A stretch of DNA of 56,461 nucleotides from Bryobacterales bacterium (GCA_020851655.1 JADZCI010000053.1:1-56461); one strand, 5' to 3'. Shown: positions 17,878-31,859, counted from the first letter of the stretch. Numbers and translations: made by a program. The notes: generated by a model not told the origin, from the sequence alone.

Positions 17878-19044
17878 TTGCCCGACGCCAACCGACACAT
17901 TTTTACTTCGGAATCCGTCACCGAAGGCCACCCGGATAAGATTGCCGATCAGATCAGCGATGCCGTGCTCGACGCCGTTCTTACGGACGATCCGACGGGA
18001 CGTGTCGCCTGCGAAGTCTTTGTCACTACCGGCCTGGCGCTGGTGGGCGGCGAAATCACCACCCAGACCTACGTTGACATTCCGCAGTTGGTGCGCAGCG
18101 TGATCGCCGAGATCGGCTACATCGACGCGGCCATGGGTTTTGACGCGCACACCTGCGCGGTCTTGAACACGATTCAGCGGCAATCGCCGAATATCGCGAT
18201 GGGCGTCGATACCGGCGGCGCTGGCGACCAGGGCCTGATGTTCGGCTACGCCTGCGATGAAACGCCGGAGTTGATGCCGCTGCCGATCATGATGGCGCAC
18301 AAGCTGGTCCGGCGGCTGAGCGACGCCCGGCGCTCCGGTGATCTGCCGTGGCTGCGTCCCGACGGCAAGTCCCAGGTGAGCGTGGAGTATGCGAACGGCA
18401 AGCCGAAGCGCATCGATGCCGTGGTGGTCTCGACGCAGCACGACCCCGGTGTCTCGACCGCTGAACTGCGCGCGCGGGTAAAGGAATGCATCATCGATCC
18501 CGTGCTGCCCGCCGGCATGGCCGATTCCGGGACCAACTATCACATCAATCCCACCGGCTTGTTCATCATCGGCGGGCCGCATGGCGACACGGGTCTGACC
18601 GGACGCAAGATCATCGTCGACTCCTATGGCGGGATGGGCCGTCACGGCGGCGGTGCTTTCTCGGGCAAGGACCCCACAAAGGTGGACCGCTCGGCGTGTT
18701 ACACGGCCCGCTACATCGCCAAGAATCTCGTGGCTGCGGGCCTCGCTTCGCGGTGCGAGGTGCAACTGGCGTATGCGATCGGCGTGGCGGACCCGGTTTC
18801 GGTGCGTGTGGACACGTTCGGAACCGGTGTGGTGGACGAAGAGCGTCTGACCGAACTGGTGCGCGGCAACTTCCAGTTGACGCCCAAGGGAATGATCGAA
18901 AGTTTGAGGCTGCGCCGGCCGATTTACCGGCAGACGGCCGCCTTCGGCCACTTTGGCCGGACCGAGGAGAGTTTCTCCTGGGAAGCCGCCGATAAGGCGG
19001 GTGTGCTGCGCGAAGAAGCGCGGGTTGTGGGTGCGCGAGCGTAA
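17878..19044 (+). CDS. metK: S-adenosylmethionine synthetase
   Basis: It makes SAM from methionine and ATP; about 388 residues, the usual size. Motifs: [19 protein letters not shown] near the N-terminus, [15 protein letters not shown] (methionine/ATP site) and [17 protein letters not shown] (P-loop-like phosphate site). Start choice: TTG at 17878 lies 7 bases after GGAGA and gives the common short N-terminus; GTG at 17842 would add 12 residues. It pairs with ahcY downstream to recycle the methyl cofactor. Confidence 0.97.
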   Translation: MPDANRHIFTSESVTEGHPDKIADQISDAVLDAVLTDDPTGRVACEVFVTTGLALVGGEITTQTYVDIPQLVRSVIAEIGYIDAAMGFDAHTCAVLNTIQRQSPNIAMGVDTGGAGDQGLMFGYACDETPELMPLPIMMAHKLVRRLSDARRSGDLPWLRPDGKSQVSVEYANGKPKRIDAVVVSTQHDPGVSTAELRARVKECIIDPVLPAGMADSGTNYHINPTGLFIIGGPHGDTGLTGRKIIVDSYGGMGRHGGGAFSGKDPTKVDRSACYTARYIAKNLVAAGLASRCEVQLAYAIGVADPVSVRVDTFGTGVVDEERLTELVRGNFQLTPKGMIESLRLRRPIYRQTAAFGHFGRTEESFSWEAADKAGVLREEARVVGARA

Positions 19045-19048
19045 ATAA

Positions 19049-20359
<1,311 letters not shown>

Positions 20360-20368
20360 AGTTTCGGT

Positions 20369-20387
20369 GCGGCCCCGCGCGGGCCGC
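20369..20387 (+). other. GC hairpin between ahcY and tig
   Basis: GCGGCCC and GGGCCGC pair across a CGCGC loop ten bases after the ahcY stop. No U-tract follows, so termination is doubtful; it may act as an mRNA 3'-end stabiliser. Confidence 0.35.
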
Positions 20388-20416
20388 GCGCTCTTCCGAT
20401 TGGAGGAAGTTTCGTT

Positions 20417-21697
20417 TTGTCTCTGATTGAAGGCTGTAAGCACTCCCTCGAAATCGAGATACCGATCGAGGACGTCTCCGCCGAGACGGAAGCCGTTGTC
20501 GAAGAAATCCGCAAGAAAGCTCATTTGCAGGGATTCCGGCCGGGCAAGGCGCCGGACAGTCTCATCCGGCAGCGGTTTCAGGGCGACATCCGGCAGCGGG
20601 TGCTGGACCGGCTGCTCCCCAAATTTCTCGACAAGGCGGCGGCGCACGAGGGCCTCAACATCGTCAGCCGTCCGGAGGTTACCGACCTGCACTTTCACGA
20701 AGGCGAACCGGTCCGGTTCAAAGCCGAGTTCGAAGTCTCGCCTACGTTTGATCTGCAGGAGGCTCGCGGGCTTACCGTGACCTATGCCGAGCCGCTGGTT
20801 ACCGATGAGGACGTCGAGAAGCGTCTCGATGAACTGCGCGAGCAGAAAGCCGAGTACGTCAATCTGGATCCCCGCCCGGCTCAGGATAACGACCACGCGC
20901 TGGTCGACATGGAGAGCATCTCGGGCACGGAAGGCGCGGCCGTCAAGCAGCAGGACGTCAATGTCGCCATCGGACACGCGGACACCTTTGCCGAACTGAC
21001 CGAAGCATTGCGCGGCGCCGTACCGGGCGATGTCCGTGAAGCCGAGATCAGTTACCCGGAAAATTACGCGTCCGACAAGCTCGCGGGTAAGACGGTCCGG
21101 TTCCGGCTTACGCTGAAGGCGCTCCGGCTGAAGGAACTGCCGGAAGCCAATGATGACTTCGCCAAGGACTTGGGCGACTTTCAGAGCCTCGATGAGTTGA
21201 AGGAAGAGATCCGGAAGTCGATCTTCCGGGAGCGCGAGTATATGGCGCAAACCGACGCGAAGAATGCGCTGCTGGACACGCTCGTTGGCACGCACGATTT
21301 CCCTGTGCCGGAAGCCTATGTCGAGCAATCTCTCAAGGGGATCGCCGAGCGGCGCTTGACCATGCTGGCGCAGCAGGGAATTGATGTCTCCAAGTTGAAA
21401 CTCGACTGGAGCAAGCTGCGCGAGGCCAACCGCGACCAGGCGGTCAAAGAGGTGAAGGCCTCGCTCCTGCTCGAAAAACTGGCGGACCGCGAAACGATCT
21501 ACGCCACCAACGAGGAAGTGGACCGGGAGGTGCACCGGATCGCCAAGCAGGAGCGGGAGCCGGTTGCGGCGACTCGCAAACGTCTGCAAGAAAACGGGAC
21601 ATTGGGCCGGATCGCCAGCCGGATCCGGACCGAAAAGACGCTCAACTGGCTGTTTGAAAATGCACGCAAGGAGGCGCCCGCGGCAGGCAGTTCGTAA
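20417..21697 (+). CDS. tig: Trigger factor
   Basis: This 426-residue ribosome-associated chaperone carries peptidyl-prolyl isomerase activity. The ribosome-docking signature GFRPGKAPDSLI is near residues 40-51; the isomerase domain follows (about 150-240, DNDHALVDMES to GKTVRFRLTLKA) and then the helical C-terminal cradle. It starts at TTG, eight bases after TGGAGGAAG. It opens the tig-clpX-lon quality-control cluster and docks on L23 (1880-2167). Confidence 0.96.
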   Translation: MSLIEGCKHSLEIEIPIEDVSAETEAVVEEIRKKAHLQGFRPGKAPDSLIRQRFQGDIRQRVLDRLLPKFLDKAAAHEGLNIVSRPEVTDLHFHEGEPVRFKAEFEVSPTFDLQEARGLTVTYAEPLVTDEDVEKRLDELREQKAEYVNLDPRPAQDNDHALVDMESISGTEGAAVKQQDVNVAIGHADTFAELTEALRGAVPGDVREAEISYPENYASDKLAGKTVRFRLTLKALRLKELPEANDDFAKDLGDFQSLDELKEEIRKSIFREREYMAQTDAKNALLDTLVGTHDFPVPEAYVEQSLKGIAERRLTMLAQQGIDVSKLKLDWSKLREANRDQAVKEVKASLLLEKLADRETIYATNEEVDREVHRIAKQEREPVAATRKRLQENGTLGRIASRIRTEKTLNWLFENARKEAPAAGSS

Positions 21698-21705
21698 ATG
21701 GCTGA

Positions 21706-21735
21706 TTGCCAAAGGCTTCGATTTCGGTAGATAAT
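21706..21735 (+). promoter_or_regulatory. Candidate promoter for clpX
   Basis: TTGCCA (21706-21711) and GATAAT (21730-21735) are 18 bases apart. A start near 21742 fits the GTG at 21805 as the clpX initiator and argues against the earlier in-frame TTG at 21706, which would overlap the -35 box. Confidence 0.45.
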
Positions 21736-21804
21736 GAGGGCAACCCGGCTGAACCAGGGCCGGCCAAGGGAGTACCCGAAAAGGGCAAGGCAGGAACCGC
21801 TCAC

Positions 21805-23070
21805 GTGAAACGCTCAGGATCGGACGAGACGCTCAGATGCTCGTTCTGCCATAAGAGCCAGGAGGTCGTCGGCAAGCTCATTTCTTCGCCGAGCGACTAT
21901 CCGCGAGCTTACATCTGTGACGAGTGCATCGCCGTGTGCAACTCGATACTCGAGGACGACCGTCCGGAAAAGTCTTACGGAGCGCTGCAGAAGCTTCCGA
22001 AGCCGTTGGAATTGAAGGAGTATTTGGAGCAGTACGTCATTGGCCAGGAGGCTACTAAAAAGAAGCTTGCCGTGGCCGTATACAACCACTACAAGCGGAT
22101 TCAGATGAACCGCCAGCGTTCGGGCGATGTCGAGGTGGCCAAATCCAACATTCTGCTGATTGGGCCGACCGGGACCGGAAAGACACTGCTCGCGCAGACG
22201 CTGGCCAAGATCCTCGATGTGCCGTTTGCCATCGTGGACGCGACCACGCTGACCGAAGCCGGCTACGTGGGCGAGGACGTGGAGAACATCATTCTGCGGC
22301 TGTTGCAGAACTCCGACTGGGACGTCCAGCGCTGCCAGACGGGAATTATTTACATTGATGAAATCGACAAAATCTCCCGCAAGGACGAGAACCCGTCGAT
22401 CACCCGGGACGTTTCCGGCGAGGGCGTCCAGCAAGCCCTGTTGAAGATCCTGGAGGGAACGGTGGCCAATGTGCCGCCTCAAGGCGGGCGGAAACATCCA
22501 CACCAGGAGTTTACCCCCGTCGACACCACCAACATCCTTTTCATTTGTGGCGGCGCGTTTGTCGGCTTGGAGAAGATCATCGCCAAACGTGTGGGGCGCA
22601 AGATGGTGGGATTCCAGGGTTCGGCCGAAGCCGACACCGGGCGCCGCGGCGCCAACCGCCGCGACATGAGCCTGCTCGAGCAGTTGCAGCCCGAAGACTT
22701 GATTCGCTATGGATTCATCCCCGAATTCATCGGCCGCATGCCCGTCTGCGGCGTGCTGGAAGAGTTGGATCGCTCGGCGCTGGTGCAAATCCTGACGAAA
22801 CCGAAGAATGCGATCATTCGTCAATACCAGAAACTGTTCGAGTATGAAAATGTTAGACTGAAGTTTACGGACGATGCGCTGGAAAGCATCGCCGAGCTGG
22901 CCTTGGCGCGCAAAGTCGGAGCCCGCGGCTTGCGCATGATTCTGGAAGAGCTGATGCTCGACCTGATGTACTATCTCCCCTCCTACAAGAAGGTGCGCGA
23001 GTTTATCGTCACCAAGGAGATGGTTTTGTCCCAGAAGATCAACTGGGCATTGCTGGAAAAGGCGGGCTAG
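21805..23070 (+). CDS. clpX: ClpX ATPase, unfoldase of the ClpXP protease
   Basis: A 421-residue AAA+ unfoldase. The N-terminal zinc domain has CSFCHKSQ and CDECIAVC; then Walker A GPTGTGKT, pore loop GYVGED, Walker [11 protein letters not shown] and [18 protein letters not shown] tripeptide ([10 protein letters not shown]) occupies the place of the IGF loop that docks ClpP, so a ClpP partner is expected although none is encoded beside it. GTG start chosen over TTG at 21706 because it gives family length and follows the candidate promoter. Confidence 0.96.
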   Translation: MKRSGSDETLRCSFCHKSQEVVGKLISSPSDYPRAYICDECIAVCNSILEDDRPEKSYGALQKLPKPLELKEYLEQYVIGQEATKKKLAVAVYNHYKRIQMNRQRSGDVEVAKSNILLIGPTGTGKTLLAQTLAKILDVPFAIVDATTLTEAGYVGEDVENIILRLLQNSDWDVQRCQTGIIYIDEIDKISRKDENPSITRDVSGEGVQQALLKILEGTVANVPPQGGRKHPHQEFTPVDTTNILFICGGAFVGLEKIIAKRVGRKMVGFQGSAEADTGRRGANRRDMSLLEQLQPEDLIRYGFIPEFIGRMPVCGVLEELDRSALVQILTKPKNAIIRQYQKLFEYENVRLKFTDDALESIAELALARKVGARGLRMILEELMLDLMYYLPSYKKVREFIVTKEMVLSQKINWALLEKAG

Positions 23071-23180
23071 CGCCACCTGGGCAGCCAGGCGGGGTCCGGC
23101 GTGAAGGGCCGCGCACATCCGAGCCGGCGGCACGGAACAAAGTTACAATTCATCGTCACCAGACTGGGGTCCCGTTCAGC

Positions 23181-25619
23181 ATGAGCACTAGAGAGAGATC
23201 CGAAACGCGGCGCGTTCCGATGATGCCCATCCGCGACGTGGTCATCTTTCCGCATATGATGACGCCGTTTGTCGTCGGACGGGATTCGAGTGTACGGGCG
23301 CTGGAGGAAGCGCTGGCCACCGAGAAAAAGATCTTTCTCGCGACGCAGCACGATGCCGCGGTCGACGAACCCCGCCCGGAAGACATCTACACGGTGGGCA
23401 CCATAGCCAACATCGTGCAGAGCGTCCGGATGCCGGACGGCAACATCAAAGTGCTGGTCGAAGGCGCCGAGCGCGCCAAGGTGGTTTCGGTCAACGACGA
23501 CGACGGGTTCTTCCGCGCAACCGTGCGCGTGTTTCCCAGCCGCATCGATCCGGCCGCCAATGTAGAGGGCGTGGTCGCGCGCGTAACATCTCTGTTTGAG
23601 CAGTACGTCAAACTCAGCCAGAACGTCAACTACGAGACGATGGTGGCCGCGATTCGCGTGGACGACCCGAGCAAGCTGGCCGACACGGTCGGGGCGAACC
23701 TGCAACTGACGATCGAAGAGAAGCAGGAGTTGCTCGAGATTTTCGACCCGCTGGACCGGCTGACGCGTGTCTCCGACCTGCTCGATATCGAGATCGAGAA
23801 GCTGAATGTCGACCGGCAGATCCAGGGCCGCGTGAAGCGGCAGATGGAGCGGGCGCAGAAAGAGTACTACCTCAACGAGAAGATCAAGGCGATCCAGAAG
23901 GAGTTGGGACGCGGCGAGAAGAGCGAGTTCGACGAACTTCGCAAGAAGATCGACGATGCCGGCATGACGAAGGACGCCAAGGAAAAGGCTTTGACGGAAC
24001 TGCGGCGGCTGGAGCAGATGCCGCCGATGTCGGCCGAGTCCACCGTCTCGCGCAACTACCTGGACTGGATGCTCGCCGTACCGTGGAAGAAGAAAACCAA
24101 GGAAATCCGCGACCTGCGTTACGCCGAAGAGGTTCTTGAGTCGGACCACTACGGGCTGGAAAAAATCAAGGAACGCATCCTGGAGTTTCTCGCCGTCCGC
24201 AGACTGGTGAAAAATCCCAAGGGCTCGATCCTGTGCTTTGTGGGCCCTCCGGGCGTGGGCAAGACCTCGCTCGGGATGTCGATTGCCAAGGCGACCGGGC
24301 GCGAATTCGTGCGCCTTTCACTGGGCGGCGTCCGTGACGAGGCTGAAGTGCGCGGCCACCGCCGCACATACATCGGCGCGCTGCCCGGCCAGATTCTTCA
24401 AATGATGAAGAAGGCGGGTACCCGGAATCCCGTCTTCATGCTCGATGAGATTGACAAGATGTCGACGGACTTCCGGGGCGACCCGTCCGCCGCCCTGCTG
24501 GAAGTGCTCGACCCGGAACAGAACTTCATGTTCATGGATCACTACCTGGACGTGGAGTACGACCTGAGCGAGGTGTTCTTCATCGCTACGGCGAACGTGT
24601 TGCACACGATTCCGCCGGCCTTGCAGGACCGCATGGAAGTGATCCGGCTATCCGGTTACACCGAGTTGGAGAAGATGGAAATCGCCAAGCGATTTCTGGT
24701 GCCGAAGCAGATGAAGGCCTGCGGGCTCGACGAGCAGTGCGAGTTCACCGCCGCCGGCCTGATGACCTTGGTGCAGGGCTACACGCGCGAGGCCGGCGTT
24801 CGCAACCTGGAACGCGAGATCGGCAACTGCTGCCGCAAAGTGGCCCGCCGCATCGTGAATCACGAATCCGATCAGGCCAAGGTGGAGACGCGCGACCAGG
24901 CCGGTTTCGAGAAGGTCGTCGTGGACGAGCCCAAAGTGGTCGAGTTGCTGGGCCCGAGGCGGTTCCGCGATCTGGCTACGGAGAAGAAGCCGCAAATCGG
25001 CCTGGCGACGGGTTTGGCATGGACCGAAGTTGGCGGCCAGATGTTGACGACCGAAGTCACCATTATGGAGGGCCGCGGCAGGTTGACCACCACCGGCAAG
25101 CTGGGCGACGTCATGCAGGAGTCGGTGCAGGCGGCAATGTCCTTCATCCGCTCGCGCGGACAGGCGTTGAGTTTGCCGAAGGACTTCTACCGCCACCTGG
25201 ACGTCCACGTGCACGTGCCGGAAGGCGCCATTCCGAAAGACGGACCGTCGGCGGGCATTACCATTGCGACCGCTATTGCGAGCGCGCTCACGCGGATTCC
25301 CGTGCGCGGAGACATCGCCATGACCGGTGAGATTACACTGCGCGGGCGGGTGCTGCCGATCGGCGGCGTCAAGGAGAAGCTGCTGGCGGCGCACCGCCAT
25401 GGCATCTACGAAACAATCCTTCCGGGCGACAACGAGAAGGATTTGGCGGATGTCCCGGACAACGTCAAGAAAGAAATGAAATTGCACTTTGTCGAGTCGA
25501 TGGACGAAGTGCTGAAGTTGGCCCTGGCGGGAGACTTGAGTTCTTTCGACTTGAAGTCGCCGCAGGCGGTCGATGTGGCCGCGATAGTCAAATCAGCGGA
25601 GGAAAACCGGCCTCATTAG
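23181..25619 (+). CDS. lon: ATP-dependent Lon protease
   Basis: This 812-residue cytoplasmic protease degrades misfolded and regulatory proteins. Order: substrate-binding N-domain (about 10-210, [18 protein letters not shown]), coiled-coil linker, AAA+ module with Walker [14 protein letters not shown] and FMLDEIDKM, then the protease domain with catalytic Ser in [14 protein letters not shown] and Lys in [14 protein letters not shown]. It is the normal bacterial LonA length. An ATG start is used 110 bases after clpX; TACAAT at about 23141-23146 could be a -10 box. Confidence 0.97.
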   Translation: MSTRERSETRRVPMMPIRDVVIFPHMMTPFVVGRDSSVRALEEALATEKKIFLATQHDAAVDEPRPEDIYTVGTIANIVQSVRMPDGNIKVLVEGAERAKVVSVNDDDGFFRATVRVFPSRIDPAANVEGVVARVTSLFEQYVKLSQNVNYETMVAAIRVDDPSKLADTVGANLQLTIEEKQELLEIFDPLDRLTRVSDLLDIEIEKLNVDRQIQGRVKRQMERAQKEYYLNEKIKAIQKELGRGEKSEFDELRKKIDDAGMTKDAKEKALTELRRLEQMPPMSAESTVSRNYLDWMLAVPWKKKTKEIRDLRYAEEVLESDHYGLEKIKERILEFLAVRRLVKNPKGSILCFVGPPGVGKTSLGMSIAKATGREFVRLSLGGVRDEAEVRGHRRTYIGALPGQILQMMKKAGTRNPVFMLDEIDKMSTDFRGDPSAALLEVLDPEQNFMFMDHYLDVEYDLSEVFFIATANVLHTIPPALQDRMEVIRLSGYTELEKMEIAKRFLVPKQMKACGLDEQCEFTAAGLMTLVQGYTREAGVRNLEREIGNCCRKVARRIVNHESDQAKVETRDQAGFEKVVVDEPKVVELLGPRRFRDLATEKKPQIGLATGLAWTEVGGQMLTTEVTIMEGRGRLTTTGKLGDVMQESVQAAMSFIRSRGQALSLPKDFYRHLDVHVHVPEGAIPKDGPSAGITIATAIASALTRIPVRGDIAMTGEITLRGRVLPIGGVKEKLLAAHRHGIYETILPGDNEKDLADVPDNVKKEMKLHFVESMDEVLKLALAGDLSSFDLKSPQAVDVAAIVKSAEENRPH

Positions 25620-26206
25620 GCGGCGTGCCTGATCACGCCAGTTCTAAGGCCGGGCGGGAGAAGAAACGTGGCGCCGGCGGAGTTTCTGCGGAGCGCATCC
25701 GCGCCGGGGCAATTTCCTGACGTGGATTTGCCGGAGATCGCGTTTTTGGGCCGGAGCAACGTCGGAAAGTCGTCGCTGTTGAATGCCCTCGCCGGAAAAC
25801 ACCGGCTGGCATTCACCAGTTCGACTCCCGGGCGGACCCGGAGCATCAACTTCTTCCGGGTAGACGGCAAATGGATTTTCGCCGACCTGCCGGGGTACGG
25901 TTTTGCGAAGATTTCGCAATCCGAGCAACGGCTGTGGCAGCAGTTGATTGACAGTTATCTGTTGGACCGGAAGTCCCTGGCGCTGTGCCTGGTCTTGCTC
26001 GACTCACGGCGGGGATGGATGGAGAGCGACCTTCGTTTGAAGGGCTGGTTGGAACATCATCAGAAGCCCTACGCGGTTGTCGCGACAAAGGCGGACAAAC
26101 TGAACCAAAAGGAAAGAAACCAAGCCGAACGGGCGATCCGGGCACACTATATAGCCGGGGACCCGCTCTGGTTTTCGGCCCTGACGGGCCAAGGAGTAAA
26201 AGAGCT

Positions 26207-27712
<1,506 letters not shown>

Positions 27713-27739
27713 AGAGCTTCCCATGCTCCCGCCGGAGAC

Positions 27740-30196
27740 TCAGTCGGGCTGAATGGCCGTCTCGTAGGAGACCTGGGCGCCCGGCTGGAGCGTCAGCGGC
27801 CGCGTCCAAACCGCCAGGGTTGCCCGCGGAGCGCCTTTGGCGTTCCACCCGGCGGCGGCCCGCGCTGTCTGGTCCCTGTCAAAGAGCATCACCGCCCGCA
27901 CGCCGGACGCGGCGGCGATTTCCCACCGCCCATCGGGCAGCCGGTCATTTTCAAAGGCCGCTGTGCCATCCGGTGGAAGCCCTGGCCGCACCGTGCTCTG
28001 CTCCACCGTTTCGCCTCCCACCGATTTGAACCGGACACTCAGCGTGTCGATGTCTCCCGGATCGAAGTTGGCCGTCGTGCGAACAGCGGTTTGAATCACC
28101 TCTGCGCCGCGGTTCTCGGCGCGCAGGCGAATGCGGAGGCCGTTGGCGGAGGGTGTCAGCGTTTCGATGAGGCGCAATCCGTTGTCGAAGTCAGCCTGCT
28201 GCGCCACTTCGTTCGGAGAAGCGGAGACGAGGCTCCAGGTGGCGGTCCAGGGGCGTGTGACGAAGTCTGGACCGGCTTCCACGAGCACCCCGCCCACGGC
28301 GGGGTAGCTGCCCTCGCCGGGGTCGAGGCGGCGCAGCAGGTCGCGTCCGGTTTGACGGTGAACCAGGCGGACGACGCGTCCGGAAAGCTCGGGCACGATG
28401 CTGGCGCGGAACGGGCCGCCTTCCAGCGTCACAACGCGGAGGGGCTTCATCCCGTCCACCATGGCCTGATCCCATTTCAGGTCGCGTCCTTCGTGAATGC
28501 TGGTGATTCCGAAGCCCGGCAGCTTGGCGAGCAGCGCATTCCACGAGGCTTTGAGCGCGGGCAGATTCACCGGCGAGTACACATCGCCTTCCACACGGTA
28601 CTCGCGAGCGTGGGCTACTCTCATATACTCGAGCGGCAAGTGCGCTTTGTCGAGCCGCCGCTTGACCGCCGGGTCGCCAGCCGCCGACTGTGCTTCACGA
28701 AAGAGCGCCTCCGCCTGATCCAGGAATGCCGGCGAAAAGGCGGGCAGGTTGAAGATCCAGATATGCTGGCCCAAACCTCGCGGCGGCATGCGAACTTCGC
28801 GGTGCAGCAAATCGAAATACCGGCGCATGGCGGGCGCGGCGGCGCTGTAGACGCCGTCGAGAAAATCGTTGATCTCACGATCGGCGTCGATGCCGGGATT
28901 CCACAACAGCCGGCTGAGGACATAGGCGCGCAGTTCCGAGTTCTCGCCGCCTCCGCCGGGTGCGTAGGCGCCCTGCATAAAGAGTCCAACGACGCCGTTG
29001 CGCTGATAAACGCCGATGCCGGTCCGCAGTTCGTCAAAATCGGGAACCGGTGCGAGATAGTGCGAAAAGTTGGTGTTGTAATGCCAGATGTAGAGTTGAT
29101 TGGTGATGCGGGCCCAGGCTTTGAGATTTTTCACAAAGTAGGCGCTGCGCGGGCACTCCTCCATAGGATGTGCGATGCAGATGCCGATGGGACACAGGCG
29201 AATGCGCACGTTGGGCGCGGGCTTGACGTGCAGCGGCGGCGCTTCGGTGTACCAGTAGGCGAGCGTGTCGATGAGTTTGTCCGGGTGGGTTTTGCCGATC
29301 TCAGCAGCCACCGCATTGACAAAGCGGAGCATGGGACCCGAGTGGACGCCGCCTTCTTCCTGCTCGACGCGCAGACAGCGGTCGCACTCGCACCAGCCTT
29401 CCCAATCGTTCTGCGAGACCGAAAAGATGGTGGTGTCCGGGCGCGCTTTGATCCACTCCTCCACGCGCTGAATTGTGAGTTTGAGAACGTCGGGGTTGGT
29501 GAGACATAACTGGCTGCGTTCGGCGCGGCGCTTTCCCCCGATGAGTGAGAAATACTCGGGGTGCCCGGCGAAATACTTTTCCGGCGGGATGAGCTCATTG
29601 AAGCTGTGGACAAACGGGTAGTAACTCACCTTTCCGCCGGCTGAAGCGTCGAGCTTCGTGTGATCGCCGTTGGTGCGGTTGCGCGCAGCCCAATCGCGGT
29701 CCCACGCCTCGGTAAAGAACGGTTCGCGGTACTCGAACGCCGGCTTGCCGGTCTCGTTCAATGCCGGCAGAGGGATGGTGGCGAGGCGCGGTATGCGGCT
29801 CACTTCGGCGGTGAACCAGCGGCATCCGAGACGGTCGAGGAAGGCGTACACGCCGTACATGGTTCCGCGCAGCCGCCCGCCCGCGATGACAAGGCGTTCG
29901 CCCACGGTTTGGAGGCGGTACTCTTCATTGCCGGCGGGGACCACGATCTTCAGCGCCCGGGTTGCGGGCCCTTCACCGATGACGATCGACTGAGCGGCGG
30001 CTTTTTCGCAGTTCGGTTCCACGTTGAGGCTCGCGCCCGACATCTGTTGGAGGAACCGCCGCAGTTCCTGGGCGGCGTGCTTTTCCGAGAGCGACGCTTG
30101 CGGCGAAAGACAAATCGAGTAGCGGCTGCCGCCGTTCCTGACGAGGTCGGCTCCAAACAGGGGAAGCACCAGAAGAAACAGGACAGGGAGTTTCAC
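27740..30196 (-). CDS. Exported DUF4838-family protein
   Basis: An 818-residue secreted protein beginning with a signal peptide (MKLPVLFLLVLPLFGADL). Residues about 20-130 resemble the N-terminal fold that precedes catalytic domains in alpha-glucuronidases and GH20-type enzymes. The DUF4838 core, about 160-480, includes WDRDWAARNRTNGDH, SQNDWEGWCECDRCLRVE and DTLAYWYTEAPP. The last 250 residues look like beta-sandwich carbohydrate modules. Function unproven; a glycan-active role is inferred from the fold and the sulfatase next door. GTG start, 22 bases after the sulfatase stop, no clear ribosome-binding site. Confidence 0.85.
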   Translation of the reverse strand: MKLPVLFLLVLPLFGADLVRNGGSRYSICLSPQASLSEKHAAQELRRFLQQMSGASLNVEPNCEKAAAQSIVIGEGPATRALKIVVPAGNEEYRLQTVGERLVIAGGRLRGTMYGVYAFLDRLGCRWFTAEVSRIPRLATIPLPALNETGKPAFEYREPFFTEAWDRDWAARNRTNGDHTKLDASAGGKVSYYPFVHSFNELIPPEKYFAGHPEYFSLIGGKRRAERSQLCLTNPDVLKLTIQRVEEWIKARPDTTIFSVSQNDWEGWCECDRCLRVEQEEGGVHSGPMLRFVNAVAAEIGKTHPDKLIDTLAYWYTEAPPLHVKPAPNVRIRLCPIGICIAHPMEECPRSAYFVKNLKAWARITNQLYIWHYNTNFSHYLAPVPDFDELRTGIGVYQRNGVVGLFMQGAYAPGGGGENSELRAYVLSRLLWNPGIDADREINDFLDGVYSAAAPAMRRYFDLLHREVRMPPRGLGQHIWIFNLPAFSPAFLDQAEALFREAQSAAGDPAVKRRLDKAHLPLEYMRVAHAREYRVEGDVYSPVNLPALKASWNALLAKLPGFGITSIHEGRDLKWDQAMVDGMKPLRVVTLEGGPFRASIVPELSGRVVRLVHRQTGRDLLRRLDPGEGSYPAVGGVLVEAGPDFVTRPWTATWSLVSASPNEVAQQADFDNGLRLIETLTPSANGLRIRLRAENRGAEVIQTAVRTTANFDPGDIDTLSVRFKSVGGETVEQSTVRPGLPPDGTAAFENDRLPDGRWEIAAASGVRAVMLFDRDQTARAAAGWNAKGAPRATLAVWTRPLTLQPGAQVSYETAIQPD

Positions 30197-30218
30197 CGCC
30201 GTCCACTATATGCCAAAG

Positions 30219-31652
30219 CTACATGGGGCGGCTATGCCCTTGGCGGCGGTAGTGGGCCAGCAGGCCGGTCAAACGCTTCACCGTTTCCGGATTCTGCCGG
30301 TAGACGTTGTCGTCTTCGTGGGGATCCTTGGCGAGATTGTACAACTCGCCTTCGGGTTCGCCCGGCGCAGGCTTGATGGCGGCGGGCTGGGTGAAGCCGC
30401 CCGAACCGCGTCCCAGAATGAGCTTCCAGTCCCCTTGGCGGATTGCGAACAAGCCCTGCGCGGAGTGGTGGACAATCGCTTCACGGACCGGCGCCGCCCG
30501 GCGCGGATCCAAGAGCGCGGGTAGAATGCTGTAGCTGTCTTCGGCCGAATTCGAAGCGAGAGCCACACCGAGAGTGCCGGCTAGCGTCGCAAAGATATCC
30601 GTCAGGCAGATGGTCAGCCGGCTTACCCCGGGCTTGAAGCGCGCCGGACAATGCACGATAAACGGAACGCGATGGCCTGCTTCCTGGATGTCGGCTTTTT
30701 GGCCACGCCAGGAGGCATTGGCCCGGTGCCCGCCCGCCGCTTCGACATCCTGCGCCGACCACGGCGCACCGTTGTCGCTGGTGACGATTAGAAGGGTGTT
30801 TTCGAGCGCACCCTGCTTGCGGAGTTGTTCGGTTATGGCGCGCACGCTCCCGTCCACCTGCCCGATGAAATCGCCGTAGAGTCCCGCGCTCGATTTCCCC
30901 TTCCACTCCTGAGACGGAACCCACGGCGTGTGCGGCGCGTTCAGCGGCACGTAGGCGAAAAACGGCTGCCCGGCGGAATGAGCCATGAACCGGCACGCCC
31001 GCTCCGTGATTTTCGGCAGCACGTCCTCCATACGGAAACCTGGCGCGATTGCGCCACCCCGCCAGAAAGGACCCCGGGGAGGAGCGCCATTTCCGGCAAT
31101 CTGCGACGTAGGCGCCTCCAGGACTCCCCGGTTCTCGAAAAACAAGTAGGGCGGCATGTCGAGCGATGCTGGAATGCCGAAGTATTCGTCGAACCCGAAA
31201 TCGTTGGGTCCGGGACGGAGTTCGGCCGAATAGTCGGTCTTGCCCGCTGGACCAAGTCCCAGATGCCACTTGCCAAAGCCGCCAGTCCGGTAGCCTTGCT
31301 TCTTCAGCAGCGAGGCCAAGGTCTCCCGGCCGGGTTCGATCAGGCTCGGGGATTCGCCGTTCAGGACGCCACTGGTCAGGCGCGTTCGCCAGCAGTAGCG
31401 GCCAGTAAGGATTCCATAGCGGGACGGCGTGCACACTGAAGACGCCGAATGGGCATCGGTAAAACGCACCCCTCCAGCGGCCAACTTGTCGATCGCGGGG
31501 GTGCGTGTCCGCGCGTCGGGGTTATAGCAGCCCGCATCGCCCCATCCGAAGTCGTCGGCGAGGATCAGGACGACGTTGGGCTTCTCCGGCGGCGGTTGCA
31601 AGTTTCCGGCGCCGAAGGAAGCGGCGATCCAATGACGGCGAGTCCAATCCAT
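30219..31652 (-). CDS. Exported sulfatase (formylglycine-dependent)
   Basis: A 477-residue arylsulfatase-family enzyme. The N-terminus has a twin-arginine motif (WTRRHWIAASFGAG), suggesting Tat export in folded form. Metal ligands are in VLILADDFGWGDAG; the maturation signature is SSVCTPSRYGILTGRY, where Cys becomes formylglycine; VTSDNGAPW holds further metal ligands. A maturase is not encoded in the window. Start ATG at 31652; the frame opens 15 codons earlier. It is transcribed ahead of the DUF4838 gene and likely acts on a sulfated glycan; substrate unknown. Confidence 0.93.
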   Translation of the reverse strand: MDWTRRHWIAASFGAGNLQPPPEKPNVVLILADDFGWGDAGCYNPDARTRTPAIDKLAAGGVRFTDAHSASSVCTPSRYGILTGRYCWRTRLTSGVLNGESPSLIEPGRETLASLLKKQGYRTGGFGKWHLGLGPAGKTDYSAELRPGPNDFGFDEYFGIPASLDMPPYLFFENRGVLEAPTSQIAGNGAPPRGPFWRGGAIAPGFRMEDVLPKITERACRFMAHSAGQPFFAYVPLNAPHTPWVPSQEWKGKSSAGLYGDFIGQVDGSVRAITEQLRKQGALENTLLIVTSDNGAPWSAQDVEAAGGHRANASWRGQKADIQEAGHRVPFIVHCPARFKPGVSRLTICLTDIFATLAGTLGVALASNSAEDSYSILPALLDPRRAAPVREAIVHHSAQGLFAIRQGDWKLILGRGSGGFTQPAAIKPAPGEPEGELYNLAKDPHEDDNVYRQNPETVKRLTGLLAHYRRQGHSRPM

Positions 31653-31859
31653 GGCTGGTAGTCTATCGTGCGGACGGGGCGTGCGAGGGAGTACCATGAT
31701 AAGAGGATCGATTTAGTCCTTTCCTTTTAGGTGCTTCGGCGAGCTGAAACAACTTTGGCTCGGCCGTATAACCTTTACCGTTGTACACTCGTCATATCTA
31801 ACGACAGCCCCGTCAAGGTATGAGGAAAGACTCTGCCTTTTCAAGAGGTTTCACGCGCT
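31653..31859. other. Divergent intergenic region between sulfatase and export operon
   Basis: This 207-base gap must hold the start signals of both transcripts. It is locally AT-richer than its surroundings. An AAGAGG ribosome-binding site for the first adaptor is at 31843-31848, but no -35/-10 pair stands out enough to be called. Confidence 0.5.

Noticed and set aside
28091..29509. A 472-codon open frame on the plus strand
   Set aside because: It is antisense to the DUF4838 gene, which has a signal peptide and conserved domains; the plus-strand reading has none.
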